Origin: Mariaggregatimicrobium sp964498785
GTDB lineage: Bacteria > Zhuqueibacterota > Zhuqueibacteria > Thermofontimicrobiales > Thiofontviventaceae
Direction: 5' to 3'
NCBI GenBank assembly: GCA_964498785.1
Contig: CAZCJL010000019.1
Span: forward strand, 1-64,000
DNA length: 64,000 nucleotides
Shown: piece by piece, positions 42,610-50,405 of the stretch
Layout: each line of letters begins with the position of its first letter
Numbering within the stretch: position 1 is the first letter of the stretch
Program-made: the position numbers and the translations under genes
The notes under the pieces: generated by a model
The model's database searches: none
What the model was told of the DNA's origin: nothing
Seen by the model: only the letters and a program-made list of their open reading frames with translations

Positions 42610-43176
42610 ATGCGAACGATAAACGGAAAAATACACTTCAAAGTTTTATATTTCGGAACTGCGTTAGCTGGAAAAACAACCAGCCTGAAATGGATTTGTG
42701 AAAATGTGATACCAGCGAGTATGAAAAATACGGATACAATTCGAAGTGTGAATACTTCTTTTGGCCAGACAATGTTGTTTGATTTTATTCCGATTAAAAT
42801 TTCAGAAAATATTAATTTTCGTCTTTTTACAGCAACAGGACAAGATTATTACGCTGGTACGCGTAAACTGCTGTTTCAAGACATTGATGGCGTTTTCTTT
42901 GTTGTGGATTCTCAAAAAAAAGAACTTCAACATAACAAAGAATTTGTGGATGAGTTTAACAGACATCTGACTCATTTTAACTTACTTGAAAAGAATGTCA
43001 CGGTGATTGTGCTTTACAATAAACAAGACCTCGAAGACATTTACTCAACGGATTATCTAAAAAAAGAATTAAAGTTAGAACACTACCCCGGTTATCCCAC
43101 TTGTGCATTAACCGGACAAAATTTAAAAGAATCATTCGCGGAAATGATTAAAAAATGCGTTCAAAAAATGGGATAA
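42610..43176 (+). CDS. MglA-like small Ras-superfamily GTPase
   Basis: 188 residues. P-loop GTALAGKT at residues 16-23 (Lys22). Switch regions correspond to SVNTSFGQTMLFDFIPI and RLFTATGQDYYAGTRKLLF, where Myxococcus MglA has TVPGQ. The guanine-specificity motif is YNKQDL and the last motif is ALTGQNLKE. The DFIPI and ATGQDYYAG signatures assign it to MglA/gliding-protein GTPases and not to Rab or Era families. A cytoplasmic polarity or motility switch is the known role of the family. The stop lies inside the next gene (22-bp overlap). Confidence 0.92.
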   Translation: MRTINGKIHFKVLYFGTALAGKTTSLKWICENVIPASMKNTDTIRSVNTSFGQTMLFDFIPIKISENINFRLFTATGQDYYAGTRKLLFQDIDGVFFVVDSQKKELQHNKEFVDEFNRHLTHFNLLEKNVTVIVLYNKQDLEDIYSTDYLKKELKLEHYPGYPTCALTGQNLKESFAEMIKKCVQKMG

Positions 43177-43541
43177 CAAAAAGCAATGGCAAATATTCCG
43201 ATATTTTGGAATTTTTAAATAAACAATTTAAGCTAAATGATGCTGTTATATTCAATGATGTCGGAGAGATATTAGCCCAAAAAAAGTCGCTTGATAGCCG
43301 ATTAACGCTTTCTATTCCTCTATTTTTAAAAACAGTAGATACAAGTCAGCTAAAAATAAAAATCGTGGAATTCTACGCTATCAATTTTTATAGTTCGCGA
43401 CAAAAGATTATTTATTTATATCTTTTGAAATATCGATTATATGTTGCTTTACGTGGAGATCAGAACCTGAACCTGGGACTGCTACAATTATATCTGCCAG
43501 AAATTACACAACGAATCGAAAAGTTGAGAGATAATGATTGA
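43155..43541 (+). CDS. Small Roadblock-like protein
   Basis: 128 residues, weaker Roadblock pattern: ILEFLNKQFKLNDAVIFNDV, GEILAQKKSLDSRLTLSIPL, then strands around QKIIYLYLLKYRLYVAL and a final helix (LQLYLPEITQRIEKL). It overlaps the GTPase gene by 22 bp and the next gene by 8 bp. The first residues are polar and probably disordered. It looks like a divergent Roadblock subunit and is coding by its tight operon fit. Confidence 0.72.
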   Translation: MRSKNGITKSNGKYSDILEFLNKQFKLNDAVIFNDVGEILAQKKSLDSRLTLSIPLFLKTVDTSQLKIKIVEFYAINFYSSRQKIIYLYLLKYRLYVALRGDQNLNLGLLQLYLPEITQRIEKLRDND

Positions 43542-43902
43542 GACTGATCTGAATAAAATTATTAAACCGATTTTTAACGGACTACCCGGAGTAATTGGAA
43601 TTGTTCTTTTTAATTGTGATGGCAAACCGATTTATGTAAATGGTCGTATTGATATACCTGTTGACGAATTCGGTGCAAAGGTAGCCGTTTGCTTCGCTGC
43701 TGCTGAACAAGCAGGGCAATTATTTGATCGTAAATTATATGCCATCCTGTCAGAATTTAATAACTTGAAAATTTTCCAGATTAAAATTAGTCAGGACTAT
43801 TTTCTCGCTATCATCTTTAAAATTAATAATGCATATCTTGGCGAAATCCGACGCAAAGTGGGGAAGGCTGTAAAAGATATTTGCAAATATTACAAGGCGT
43901 AA
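43534..43902 (+). CDS. Roadblock/LC7 domain protein, last of cluster
   Basis: 122 residues and close in pattern to the 42150 protein: IIKPIFNGLPGVIGIVLFNC, DGKPIYVNGRIDIPVDEFGA, FFAIIFKINNAYLGEIRRKV-like end (FLAIIFKINNAYLGEIRR). DG-x-PI and the DEFGA/EELGA pair show that it and 42150 are paralogues. Start ATG 43534 lies within the previous gene. A strong terminator follows at 43948. Confidence 0.86.
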   Translation: MIETDLNKIIKPIFNGLPGVIGIVLFNCDGKPIYVNGRIDIPVDEFGAKVAVCFAAAEQAGQLFDRKLYAILSEFNNLKIFQIKISQDYFLAIIFKINNAYLGEIRRKVGKAVKDICKYYKA

Positions 43903-43947
43903 GCTTTTTTTCATTCCTTCATCATTATAATTTCACCTACAATCCAC

Positions 43948-43993
43948 GACTGCATTGTGGTATGATTTTATGCCATGATGCAGTCTTTTTTTT
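43948..43993 (+). terminator. Terminator closing the MglA/Roadblock cluster
   Basis: GACTGCAT pairs with ATGCAGTC; inside, GTGGTA-like sequence pairs with TGCCAT. It is followed by eight T. It begins 45 bp after the last stop of the cluster. Confidence 0.85.
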
Positions 43994-44119
43994 ATTATCC
44001 TCCAAAAATAAAACTTTATGCATCTCAAAATAGTCTCATTAATGTAAGCAAAAATTTATTACAGGATTTCGTAATCAGAATAGATTGAAGTGCCATTAAA
44101 GAGAAAGAGTTAATCGCAG

Positions 44120-44701
44120 ATGACAGACGCTCAATTAATCGAAAAATTTTTGTCCGGAGATATTTCGAGCTTCAATACACTTGTCTGGCGATGGGAAAAA
44201 CCGATATTTAATTTTGTTTATCGATTTCTCGGAGACGCCGAAACTTCTAAAGACATTACTCAAAAGGTATTTATTCGATTATATAAAAATTTAAGCAAGC
44301 TGAAGGATCAAACCAAATTCTCGAGCTGGATATATCAAATCGCCGCCAATTTGTGTAGAGATGAATTAAAAAGTTTAAAACGAAAAAGAACTCTTTCCAT
44401 AGAAAGCATTAATGAGGCACATAATGATTTAATCGAAGATTTAAATTATCAACCGGATGAGGAAGTGAATCAATTGCAATTACGATCACTTATTAATGAC
44501 GCATTACAATCCATACCAGAGGAGCAGCGAATCGTTATTATTATGAAAGAATATCAGGGATTAAAATTTATAGAAATCGCAGAAGCATTGGGTGAACCGT
44601 TGAACACGGTGAAGTCGCGCATGTATTACGGACTCAATGCACTACGAAAAGTATTTAAACGCTGGAATATAAACCAGGAGGCGCTTAGATATGAAATGTG
44701 A
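44120..44701 (+). CDS. RNA polymerase ECF-type sigma factor
   Basis: 193 residues. Region 2 (about 15-85): FVYRFLGDAETSKDITQKVF and TKFSSWIYQIAANLCRDELK. Region 4 (about 130-185): LQSIPEEQRIVIIMKEYQGL and GEPLNTVKSRMYYGLNALRK. Without region 3 this is an extracytoplasmic-function sigma factor. Its end overlaps the anti-sigma gene by 11 bp, the standard coupled arrangement. The regulon and signal are unknown; the exported protein at 45397 may be part of the sensing path. Confidence 0.93.
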   Translation: MTDAQLIEKFLSGDISSFNTLVWRWEKPIFNFVYRFLGDAETSKDITQKVFIRLYKNLSKLKDQTKFSSWIYQIAANLCRDELKSLKRKRTLSIESINEAHNDLIEDLNYQPDEEVNQLQLRSLINDALQSIPEEQRIVIIMKEYQGLKFIEIAEALGEPLNTVKSRMYYGLNALRKVFKRWNINQEALRYEM

Positions 44702-45374
44702 TGATGTTAAATTATTATTGATGGATTTATTATATAATGAGATTTCTGAAGAAAATGAAGCAATATTACAAAATCACCTGTCTGATTGCGTCTCATGTCG
44801 TGAGGAATTTGAATCGCTTAAAAATACATCTGGCATTTTACAGAAATGGGAAGAGATCGACCCGAAATTAAATCTTGTTTTTGTGAGCGACAAAAAATCC
44901 ATTATCGACGGGTTGAAAGATAAATTTTCATTCGCTCCTAAAAAACTTGCCTATGGTTTTGCTCTCGGATTCGTCACAATAATCGTGTTGTTCTCACTCG
45001 CGAACACAGAAATATCATATAAAGACGGTGATTTTACATTGAAAATGGGTATTTTCAAAAATACGACAGAGCAGCCTCAATTGTCCGCAGAAATCCAACA
45101 GGCGCTAATGGCTCAGGTTCGAGAACAGAACGCGCAATTAATGAATCAATTCATTCAACAAAGCGAACAGCGGCAGCAGCAGGAATTGGCAGCAACTCTC
45201 GCGAAATTTTCTCGGGAGTTTAATTATCAACGGACGAATGATCTTAAATTGGTGGGCGCCGGCCTGAATGAAATCGAACAAAAACTATATTTGCAATTGG
45301 AAAAACAGACAAATGATCGATTTAACAATTTAATCCGATATATTAATCAAAATCAGGAAATGAATCGAAAATAG
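44691..45374 (+). CDS. Anti-sigma factor with zinc finger (zf-HC2) and one TM helix
   Basis: 227 residues. The ZAS-type motif is MKCDDVKLLLMD and NHLSDCVSCREEFE (H-x3-C-x2-C) at about 28-40. One membrane helix is at about 85-103 (LAYGFALGFVTIIVLFSLA). The periplasmic part (from about 105) is Gln/Asn-rich and helical (REQNAQLMNQFIQQSEQR, EQKLYLQLEKQTNDRF) and may form a coiled coil. It binds and inhibits the sigma factor encoded immediately upstream. ATG 44691 follows an AGGAGG within the sigma gene. Confidence 0.88.
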   Translation: MKCDDVKLLLMDLLYNEISEENEAILQNHLSDCVSCREEFESLKNTSGILQKWEEIDPKLNLVFVSDKKSIIDGLKDKFSFAPKKLAYGFALGFVTIIVLFSLANTEISYKDGDFTLKMGIFKNTTEQPQLSAEIQQALMAQVREQNAQLMNQFIQQSEQRQQQELAATLAKFSREFNYQRTNDLKLVGAGLNEIEQKLYLQLEKQTNDRFNNLIRYINQNQEMNRK

Positions 45375-45396
45375 TTTAACCTGGTGGAGTACCGGA

Positions 45397-46527
45397 ATGA
45401 AAGTAAAATTAGTATTATTCGTGGTATTTCTTAATATCTCAGTGATGTTATTTGCTCAGGAAAAGCCTGGCAATATCCAGGATGATATTGAGATTATGGA
45501 AACCATACTTGATAAATTATTCGATAAACAAGAACGTTCACTCCGCTTTATAACTAGCGGAACCAGCGGTTTTTATCTCGATGGGTATGGCATTTTATTT
45601 AAAGTTCCTTATTCGCTGAGTCAAAAATTATACTATGTAAGTCCCGCTCCGAACGCTCGAAAATTTATTGATGACTTTATTTTTTCCGGGCAGGGGCATG
45701 CGGTTTCGACATCTAATAAAGAAGCGGAGAAAAGAGATATCGATTTTGAAAAAACGATGGTTGAGGAAATTTCCCGGGTAAAAGATATTTCAGCGAGATT
45801 CCTGGGAGATTATATATCCGCGATAAATTACATGGAACCAAACTATTGGATAACTGTTATTGTGGATTTTAATGGGGCTCCATTTAGCTTTGACAAGTTT
45901 TTACCGGAAAAATCCATTCGACAGGTGATCGGAAAAGTGCAGCGAAAAAGCATTATCGATTATCATAAAGGCAAAATTGATTTTGAAAAATTAAAAAAGC
46001 AAATTCAATTTGTATCAAAATATGATAATGATACTGAGATGGATGGCGATGTTGAAATATTTGCAGACATTATCAGTTCTTATGTTGAAAAGAGTAACAA
46101 AGAAAATGAATTGCACGTTATCAATGCTGTGAAGGGATTTTATCTGGATGGTTACGGAGCCATCTTCTTTATGAACGTAAATCTACAACCGAATTATATT
46201 AATATTATCACGCACGGAGATCATAAAAGCCAGTTTTCCGTACAAGCATACTCTTCTTTTGGAGATAGAGATACTATCGATTTTGATGAAAAATTAAATA
46301 TCCTCCAAAATCGTATCATTTCTCTTTATGCGCGATTCGGGCATACGCTAAAAAAATTGCAGCCAAAGGATTGGCTGGAAGTTGCTGTTAATTTGAACAC
46401 CATTCGTATAAATAATGGATATTCAAAAGTAATTTACAGGATTCAGAAAGAAGATATTGACCGTTTAAATAGTCAAAAAATCAAGATGACTGAATTTAAA
46501 AAACAATTGAGTGTAGCGAAATATTAA
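45397..46527 (+). CDS. Exported protein with two related halves, in sigma/anti-sigma operon
   Basis: 376 residues, family not recognised. Signal peptide VKLVLFVVFLNISVMLFAQ. The two halves share a marker: TSGFYLDGYGILFKVPYSLS (about 55-75) and VKGFYLDGYGAIFFMNVNLQ (about 248-267), each followed by a D-F-D/E helix region (DIDFEKTMVEEISRVKDISA; TIDFDEKLNILQNRIISLYA) and an LxxxxWLxV..N-type strand (NYWITVIVDFN; DWLEVAVNLN). So a domain of about 180 residues is duplicated. It is placed 22 bp after the anti-sigma gene. It could be the periplasmic sensor or modulator of the system; inference only. Confidence 0.72.
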   Translation: MKVKLVLFVVFLNISVMLFAQEKPGNIQDDIEIMETILDKLFDKQERSLRFITSGTSGFYLDGYGILFKVPYSLSQKLYYVSPAPNARKFIDDFIFSGQGHAVSTSNKEAEKRDIDFEKTMVEEISRVKDISARFLGDYISAINYMEPNYWITVIVDFNGAPFSFDKFLPEKSIRQVIGKVQRKSIIDYHKGKIDFEKLKKQIQFVSKYDNDTEMDGDVEIFADIISSYVEKSNKENELHVINAVKGFYLDGYGAIFFMNVNLQPNYINIITHGDHKSQFSVQAYSSFGDRDTIDFDEKLNILQNRIISLYARFGHTLKKLQPKDWLEVAVNLNTIRINNGYSKVIYRIQKEDIDRLNSQKIKMTEFKKQLSVAKY

Positions 46528-46533
46528 TGGAGG

Positions 46534-46974
46534 TTATTTATCGCCAGGAAATTTTAATGACTTTCCAATAGTTTCAGCCCTGTCCATTAATCGAGAAGCA
46601 GCATGTTTTATATTCCAATAGCTTTTTACGTAATTGTAGATAAGAATTTTTAGCTCTGTATCTTTTTTTAATTCTTCCACAATTTCATCAATTTTCGTGT
46701 CCATGTCCCGAACTCGATGCTGTGTATTGTCTTCTTTTTCTTCATAACCAAGTGGTGTAAGAAATATATTGCCGCGCCCTGTAAGAAGCCAATTGAGATT
46801 AACGTTATAAAGCTCTAACAATTTTGTTAAATTTTCCCATGTCGGAACACTTTCTCCGCGCTCGTATTTACTTACATGCTGATATTGAATCCCCAGACTC
46901 TCCCCCATTTCTGCCTGACTTAAATTTTTTACCTCACGAATATACCGTAATCGACGACCGATTTCTTTTTTCAT
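46534..46974 (-). CDS. XRE-family transcriptional regulator
   Basis: 146 residues. The N-terminal HTH (about 1-60) has RLRYIREVKNLSQAEMGESL and IQYQHVSKYERGESVPTWEN, then NLTKLLELYNVNLNWLLTGR, the usual HTH_3 with the trailing NWLLTG seen in prophage-type and plasmid-type repressors. A helical C-terminus (about 90-140) could dimerise. No strong ribosome binding site precedes ATG 46974. It is transcribed away from the small gene at 47124; the promoters face each other. Confidence 0.9.
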   Translation of the reverse strand: MKKEIGRRLRYIREVKNLSQAEMGESLGIQYQHVSKYERGESVPTWENLTKLLELYNVNLNWLLTGRGNIFLTPLGYEEKEDNTQHRVRDMDTKIDEIVEELKKDTELKILIYNYVKSYWNIKHAASRLMDRAETIGKSLKFPGDK

Positions 46975-47008
46975 ATTAGCAATAATATGTTAGTAAATAA
47001 AAAAATGC

Positions 47009-47037
47009 TTGACAAATTAATATTAATTTATTATATT
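47009..47037 (+). promoter_or_regulatory. Promoter with 16-bp palindromic spacer for the small gene
   Basis: TTGACA (47009-47014), 17 bp, TATATT (47032-47037). The spacer is occupied by the perfect palindrome AAATTAATATTAATTT (47014-47029), a good candidate operator for the adjacent XRE regulator. Predicted start is near 47044. Confidence 0.6.
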
Positions 47038-47074
47038 GAAACAAAAATGAAAATGAATTTTTTGTAACTATAAA

Positions 47075-47103
47075 ATAATAATCATTTTTTTCTATATTGT
47101 CAA
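47075..47103 (-). promoter_or_regulatory. Promoter of the XRE regulator gene
   Basis: On the minus strand TTGACA (47103-47098), 17 bp, TATTAT (47080-47075). Predicted start is near 47068, so the transcript runs across the plus-strand promoter at 47009-47037 before reaching the regulator's ATG. Confidence 0.55.
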
Positions 47104-47123
47104 CAAAAAAAACAGGAGGATGA

Positions 47124-47459
47124 ATGGAATTAGAATTGGTGGCAAAAATCGCACGTGTCAATCGAATTTTATTTGTCGTCCGACAGAACATGACCCTTAT
47201 TCAAAAATATTTTTATTGCCGATTAGAACGAGAAAATTATTTAATTGTTCGTTATTTTCCGATTACCCATTATGATTTCCCGGAGGGCACAATGGAAAAA
47301 ACCGTTATTGACAAGCTCAATGAGGTTGCCCGATTGCTTATTTTAGCTCAGGATAATGTGGAGTATGTTCAAAAGTATTTTATCTCTGAGTTAAAAAAAG
47401 AAGGGCGATTGCCGGGAACAGAAGATCGCTCCTCTGAAAATCAACCACAATCCGAATAA
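47124..47459 (+). CDS. Small protein with internal repeat, opposite XRE regulator
   Basis: 111 residues, unknown family. Two copies of a helical unit: KIARVNRILFVVRQNMTLIQ (about 8-27) with KYFYCRLERE, and KLNEVARLLILAQDNVEYVQ (about 62-81) with KYFISELKKE. The unit is about 55 residues. ATG 47124 follows CAGGAGG. Its C-terminal tail is polar (EDRSSENQPQSE). With a predicted operator in its promoter it is probably controlled by the XRE protein. Possible roles: regulatory partner or small toxin/antitoxin component; unproved. Confidence 0.68.
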   Translation: MELELVAKIARVNRILFVVRQNMTLIQKYFYCRLERENYLIVRYFPITHYDFPEGTMEKTVIDKLNEVARLLILAQDNVEYVQKYFISELKKEGRLPGTEDRSSENQPQSE

Positions 47460-47567
47460 TGCCGCGATGTTTTTTTTGCGAAAGTAGCCAATTCTTTTCG
47501 TGGTGACATCTCAACTCAGAGGGGTGTGTCGTTTTTATGTAAAGGAGAATGATATTGCGGGAAAATT

Positions 47568-47606
47568 AAAATCCCTCCTGACGTAATTCGCGTCGGAGGG
47601 ATTTTT
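47568..47606. terminator. Bidirectional terminator between small gene and TRAP genes
   Basis: AAAATCCCTCC pairs with GGAGGGATTTTT around an extended TGACG/CGTCG stem, with a T run on the plus strand and an A run (T on minus) on the other side. It lies between convergent genes. Confidence 0.85.
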
Positions 47607-47615
47607 TATGTCGTT

Positions 47616-48890
47616 CTATCCAAATAAGCGAACTAACCATAAGCTCAGATCCGGGACATAAGTAATAATAAGCAAGGCAATTACCAGAATTAGCAAAAAA
47701 GGTAATGCCGCAGTGTAAAGCTTAACAACCGGTTTGTTGAAACGAAAGCTCGATATAAACAGATTGAGACCAACCGGCGGTGTTGAATATCCAATTTCGA
47801 GATTCGTCAAAAAAATGACCCCCAAATGAATGGGGTCGACGCCGAATTCCTTTGCAATGGGTACAATAAGCGGCACGACAACTATTATTGCTGAAAAAAC
47901 ATCCATTAAACATCCCACAATGAGTAGAAATATATTTAACATAATCAGGAATACAATTTTGCTGGTAATATAGGTTTTCATGAAATCCAAAATTTGCATG
48001 GGTATTTGCTCATCGATCAGGTAGTTGGTTAAACCCATTGCAGTACCTAATATCACCAGTATCCCGCCGACTAACAGCATACTTTCTTTCATTATTTTCG
48101 GGACATCTTTAAATAGATGTATGTCTTTGTAGATAAAAACTTCGATGACGAGCACATAAAAAGCAGTGACTGCGGCGGCTTCCGTTGCTGTGAAAATTCC
48201 CATATAAATACCACCAACAATGATAAGCGGCAAAGGGATTTCCCAGATTGCTTCTTTTGTGGCTTTTAACAAATTCGAAAAATTGAAAGCAGTACGCGGC
48301 ACATTTGCTGTAATTCCCTGCCGCGCGCTAAAAACAGACAACAGGATTATCAGAATAACACCCGGGATAATTCCAGCTAAAAATAATTGATCAATACGAA
48401 TGTTTGCTACTAATCCGTATAGAATAATTGGCAGGCTTGGCGGAAAGAGTAATCCCAAACTACCGGATGATGTTAGCAAACCCAGGGAAAATTTTTCCGG
48501 GTAGCCATCTTTTCTGAGAATCGGATATAGCAGGCCTCCCAGTGCGACAATAGTAACTCCCGATGCCCCGGTAAATGCCGTAAAAAATGCGCAAGTCACC
48601 AGCGACACGATGGCCAGTCCACCGGGCATCGAACCGAACAGAGCATTTGCAAGGTTAACAAGCCTTTTGGGAGAATTGCTTTCAGCCAATAAATAGCCGG
48701 CAAAAGTGAACAATGGGATCGCTAATAAAGTAGGAGCGTTGGCGATGCGGTACATCTCCACAATGACTGCCATTGTGCTAATTCCGTGTGAATGAAAACT
48801 CAATAATGCAATTGAGCCCAAAATGATAAACAACGGCGTGCCAAATAGCGCAAGCGCGATCAATGCAATCCCAATCAGAATTATTGTCAT
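47616..48890 (-). CDS. dctM: TRAP transporter large permease subunit (DctM)
   Basis: 424 residues, highly hydrophobic with about 12 helices, the DctM subunit of a tripartite ATP-independent periplasmic transporter. Typical blocks: SNSPKRLVNLANALFGSMPG, TGASGVTIVALGGLLYPIL, GLLTSSGSLGLLFPPSLPII, LTNLEIGYSTPPVGLNLFI. It imports organic acids by sodium symport with DctQ and a DctP binding protein. DctP is not in the window. ATG 48890 overlaps the dctQ stop by 4 bp. Confidence 0.93.
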   Translation of the reverse strand: MTIILIGIALIALALFGTPLFIILGSIALLSFHSHGISTMAVIVEMYRIANAPTLLAIPLFTFAGYLLAESNSPKRLVNLANALFGSMPGGLAIVSLVTCAFFTAFTGASGVTIVALGGLLYPILRKDGYPEKFSLGLLTSSGSLGLLFPPSLPIILYGLVANIRIDQLFLAGIIPGVILIILLSVFSARQGITANVPRTAFNFSNLLKATKEAIWEIPLPLIIVGGIYMGIFTATEAAAVTAFYVLVIEVFIYKDIHLFKDVPKIMKESMLLVGGILVILGTAMGLTNYLIDEQIPMQILDFMKTYITSKIVFLIMLNIFLLIVGCLMDVFSAIIVVVPLIVPIAKEFGVDPIHLGVIFLTNLEIGYSTPPVGLNLFISSFRFNKPVVKLYTAALPFLLILVIALLIITYVPDLSLWLVRLFG

Positions 48891-49387
48891 GCTGGCATCT
48901 CCTTCCCGGTTGTTAGCGTATAAATGTTTTCAATGGATCGCATGAAAAAGCGGAACATCATAATTCCAAAACCAATCGCAATAATCAGTTGTGCCGCCCA
49001 GGTGGGAATGCCGGGGGAAATATTTCCGCCCATCTCTGCTTCCATTTTGATAAAATTTATCGCTGCATGCATCAAAAAGAAACTTACAAATGCGGCAAAC
49101 AGGTTGATTATTACCTGACTGATTTGTTTCCCTTTTTCCGGAAGTATTTTGCTAAGCACATCGATGTTGATATGTTTGCCTTCGCGGGTTGCAAGGGAGG
49201 CGCCGATAAATCCAATCCAGAGAACGAGGTGGCGCAGGAAAACATCTCCCCCAAATATTGAGGTGGAAAAAAAGTTACGGAGAATAACCTGCAAAAAGGC
49301 CAGTAAAATCATTGTTGACAATATTAAAACGATAAAAATGGTTTCAATGTGGGAGATGAGCTTATCCAAGAATTTGAGTACCTTCAA
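48887..49387 (-). CDS. dctQ: TRAP transporter small permease subunit (DctQ)
   Basis: 166 residues with four hydrophobic helices; the conserved middle reads GGDVFLRHLVLWIGFIGASL and REGKHINIDVL. The start is TTG at 49387, preceded by AAGGAGA 8 bp upstream. It is translationally coupled to dctM through ATGA. About 65 bp separate it from the phytase-like lipoprotein gene, which is on the same strand, so the genes may share a transcript. Confidence 0.88.
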   Translation of the reverse strand: MKVLKFLDKLISHIETIFIVLILSTMILLAFLQVILRNFFSTSIFGGDVFLRHLVLWIGFIGASLATREGKHINIDVLSKILPEKGKQISQVIINLFAAFVSFFLMHAAINFIKMEAEMGGNISPGIPTWAAQLIIAIGFGIMMFRFFMRSIENIYTLTTGKEMPA

Positions 49388-49452
49388 TCGTGCAATCTCC
49401 TTTTGTTAGCTGAAATAAATTTATAATCTTTTTTTTTATTTTTATGATGATA

Positions 49453-50361
49453 CTAACTATTCGGACGTTCAAATATGAACAGCAACGGACGCCGGTCATC
49501 GGGATTATTGAATTTCGGATCATTATTATTATCCAAAATAACATAAAAATAGTTACTGTCAACGGCTAATCCTTCTGCTCTTCCGTATTTCATATTTTTG
49601 TATTTAAAATTGTCCGATACTTCTGTAGATCGAAAGGACCACCCTTTTATTTCGCGGTAAGTTGTCCCGTCAAATTTCAAGGTGCAGATTGTAAATGAAT
49701 TTCGTCCCAGGGCATATAATTCGTGATAATCATAATCAAGCCCTGTAAAATCAGCTCCAACATTTTCTTTTTTCTGAAATTTTGTTTGATCCATCTGATA
49801 GGCAAAAACGGAAATTGGATCGGCTAACGTGTTAACTTCAATAATTCCACGGGGCTCTCGCTCCGCGCACAGAATAAATTTCCCCAGTTCTGTGTAGGTG
49901 ATTCCTTCAATGTAAGCATTCCTGCGCTGAAACAATCCGGCTGCCATGCCAAACGGACGCAAATCAGGGGTTATCCACTTCACTGTATCTTTAGCAGCAC
50001 TAACTTTAAGTATCCGAATCGCCATTTCGGAAGCAATATAAAAATTGCCTTGTTTATCACACGTGATGCCTTCAAAATCAAGTTTTTTGAACAAGTTGTT
50101 TTCCGGGGGGGAAAATATTATGTGAGGAACGAGAATAGCTTTGTCAGCTTTTACGATAATTTTAAATATTGTATCATCGTGTTTGTCCGAAACTGTGAAC
50201 AGAGTGTCCCGCCAAATCGTGAGGCCCGATGGTTGGATGTTCGGGGGACCCTCTACCGGATACGCGTTTATCAATTTTAGAGATGGGATTTTTGCGACAG
50301 GTTCTGATTGGTTACAAAAAAGAACAGGCAACAAGAATAACACCAAAAAAATTCGGTACAT
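49453..50361 (-). CDS. Exported esterase-like/phytase-like beta-propeller protein
   Basis: 302 residues. The hydrophobic leader ends VLFCNQ; Cys16 may be a lipid site but Phe at -1 is atypical. The rest is beta-rich with the family pattern of esterase-like activity of phytase / SdiA-regulated domains: PSGLTIWRDTLFTVSDKHDD, LDFEGITCDKQGNFYIASEM, YIEGITYTELGKFILCAERE, RAEGLAVDSNYFYVILDNNN. The repeated EG-I/L blocks suggest a propeller. ATG 50361 is chosen with GGAG directly upstream; the TTG at 50373 overlaps that site. Substrate unknown. Confidence 0.8.
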   Translation of the reverse strand: MYRIFLVLFLLPVLFCNQSEPVAKIPSLKLINAYPVEGPPNIQPSGLTIWRDTLFTVSDKHDDTIFKIIVKADKAILVPHIIFSPPENNLFKKLDFEGITCDKQGNFYIASEMAIRILKVSAAKDTVKWITPDLRPFGMAAGLFQRRNAYIEGITYTELGKFILCAEREPRGIIEVNTLADPISVFAYQMDQTKFQKKENVGADFTGLDYDYHELYALGRNSFTICTLKFDGTTYREIKGWSFRSTEVSDNFKYKNMKYGRAEGLAVDSNYFYVILDNNNDPKFNNPDDRRPLLFIFERPNS

Positions 50362-50405
50362 AAAAGACTCCAATTAGGTGGTAACTTTTAATTGTGAAAT
50401 TTGGC

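Noticed and set aside
46534..47459. XRE regulator and small gene as a prophage remnant or toxin-antitoxin system
   Set aside because: No integrase, structural genes, attachment repeats or recognisable toxin family were found; left as an open regulatory pair.
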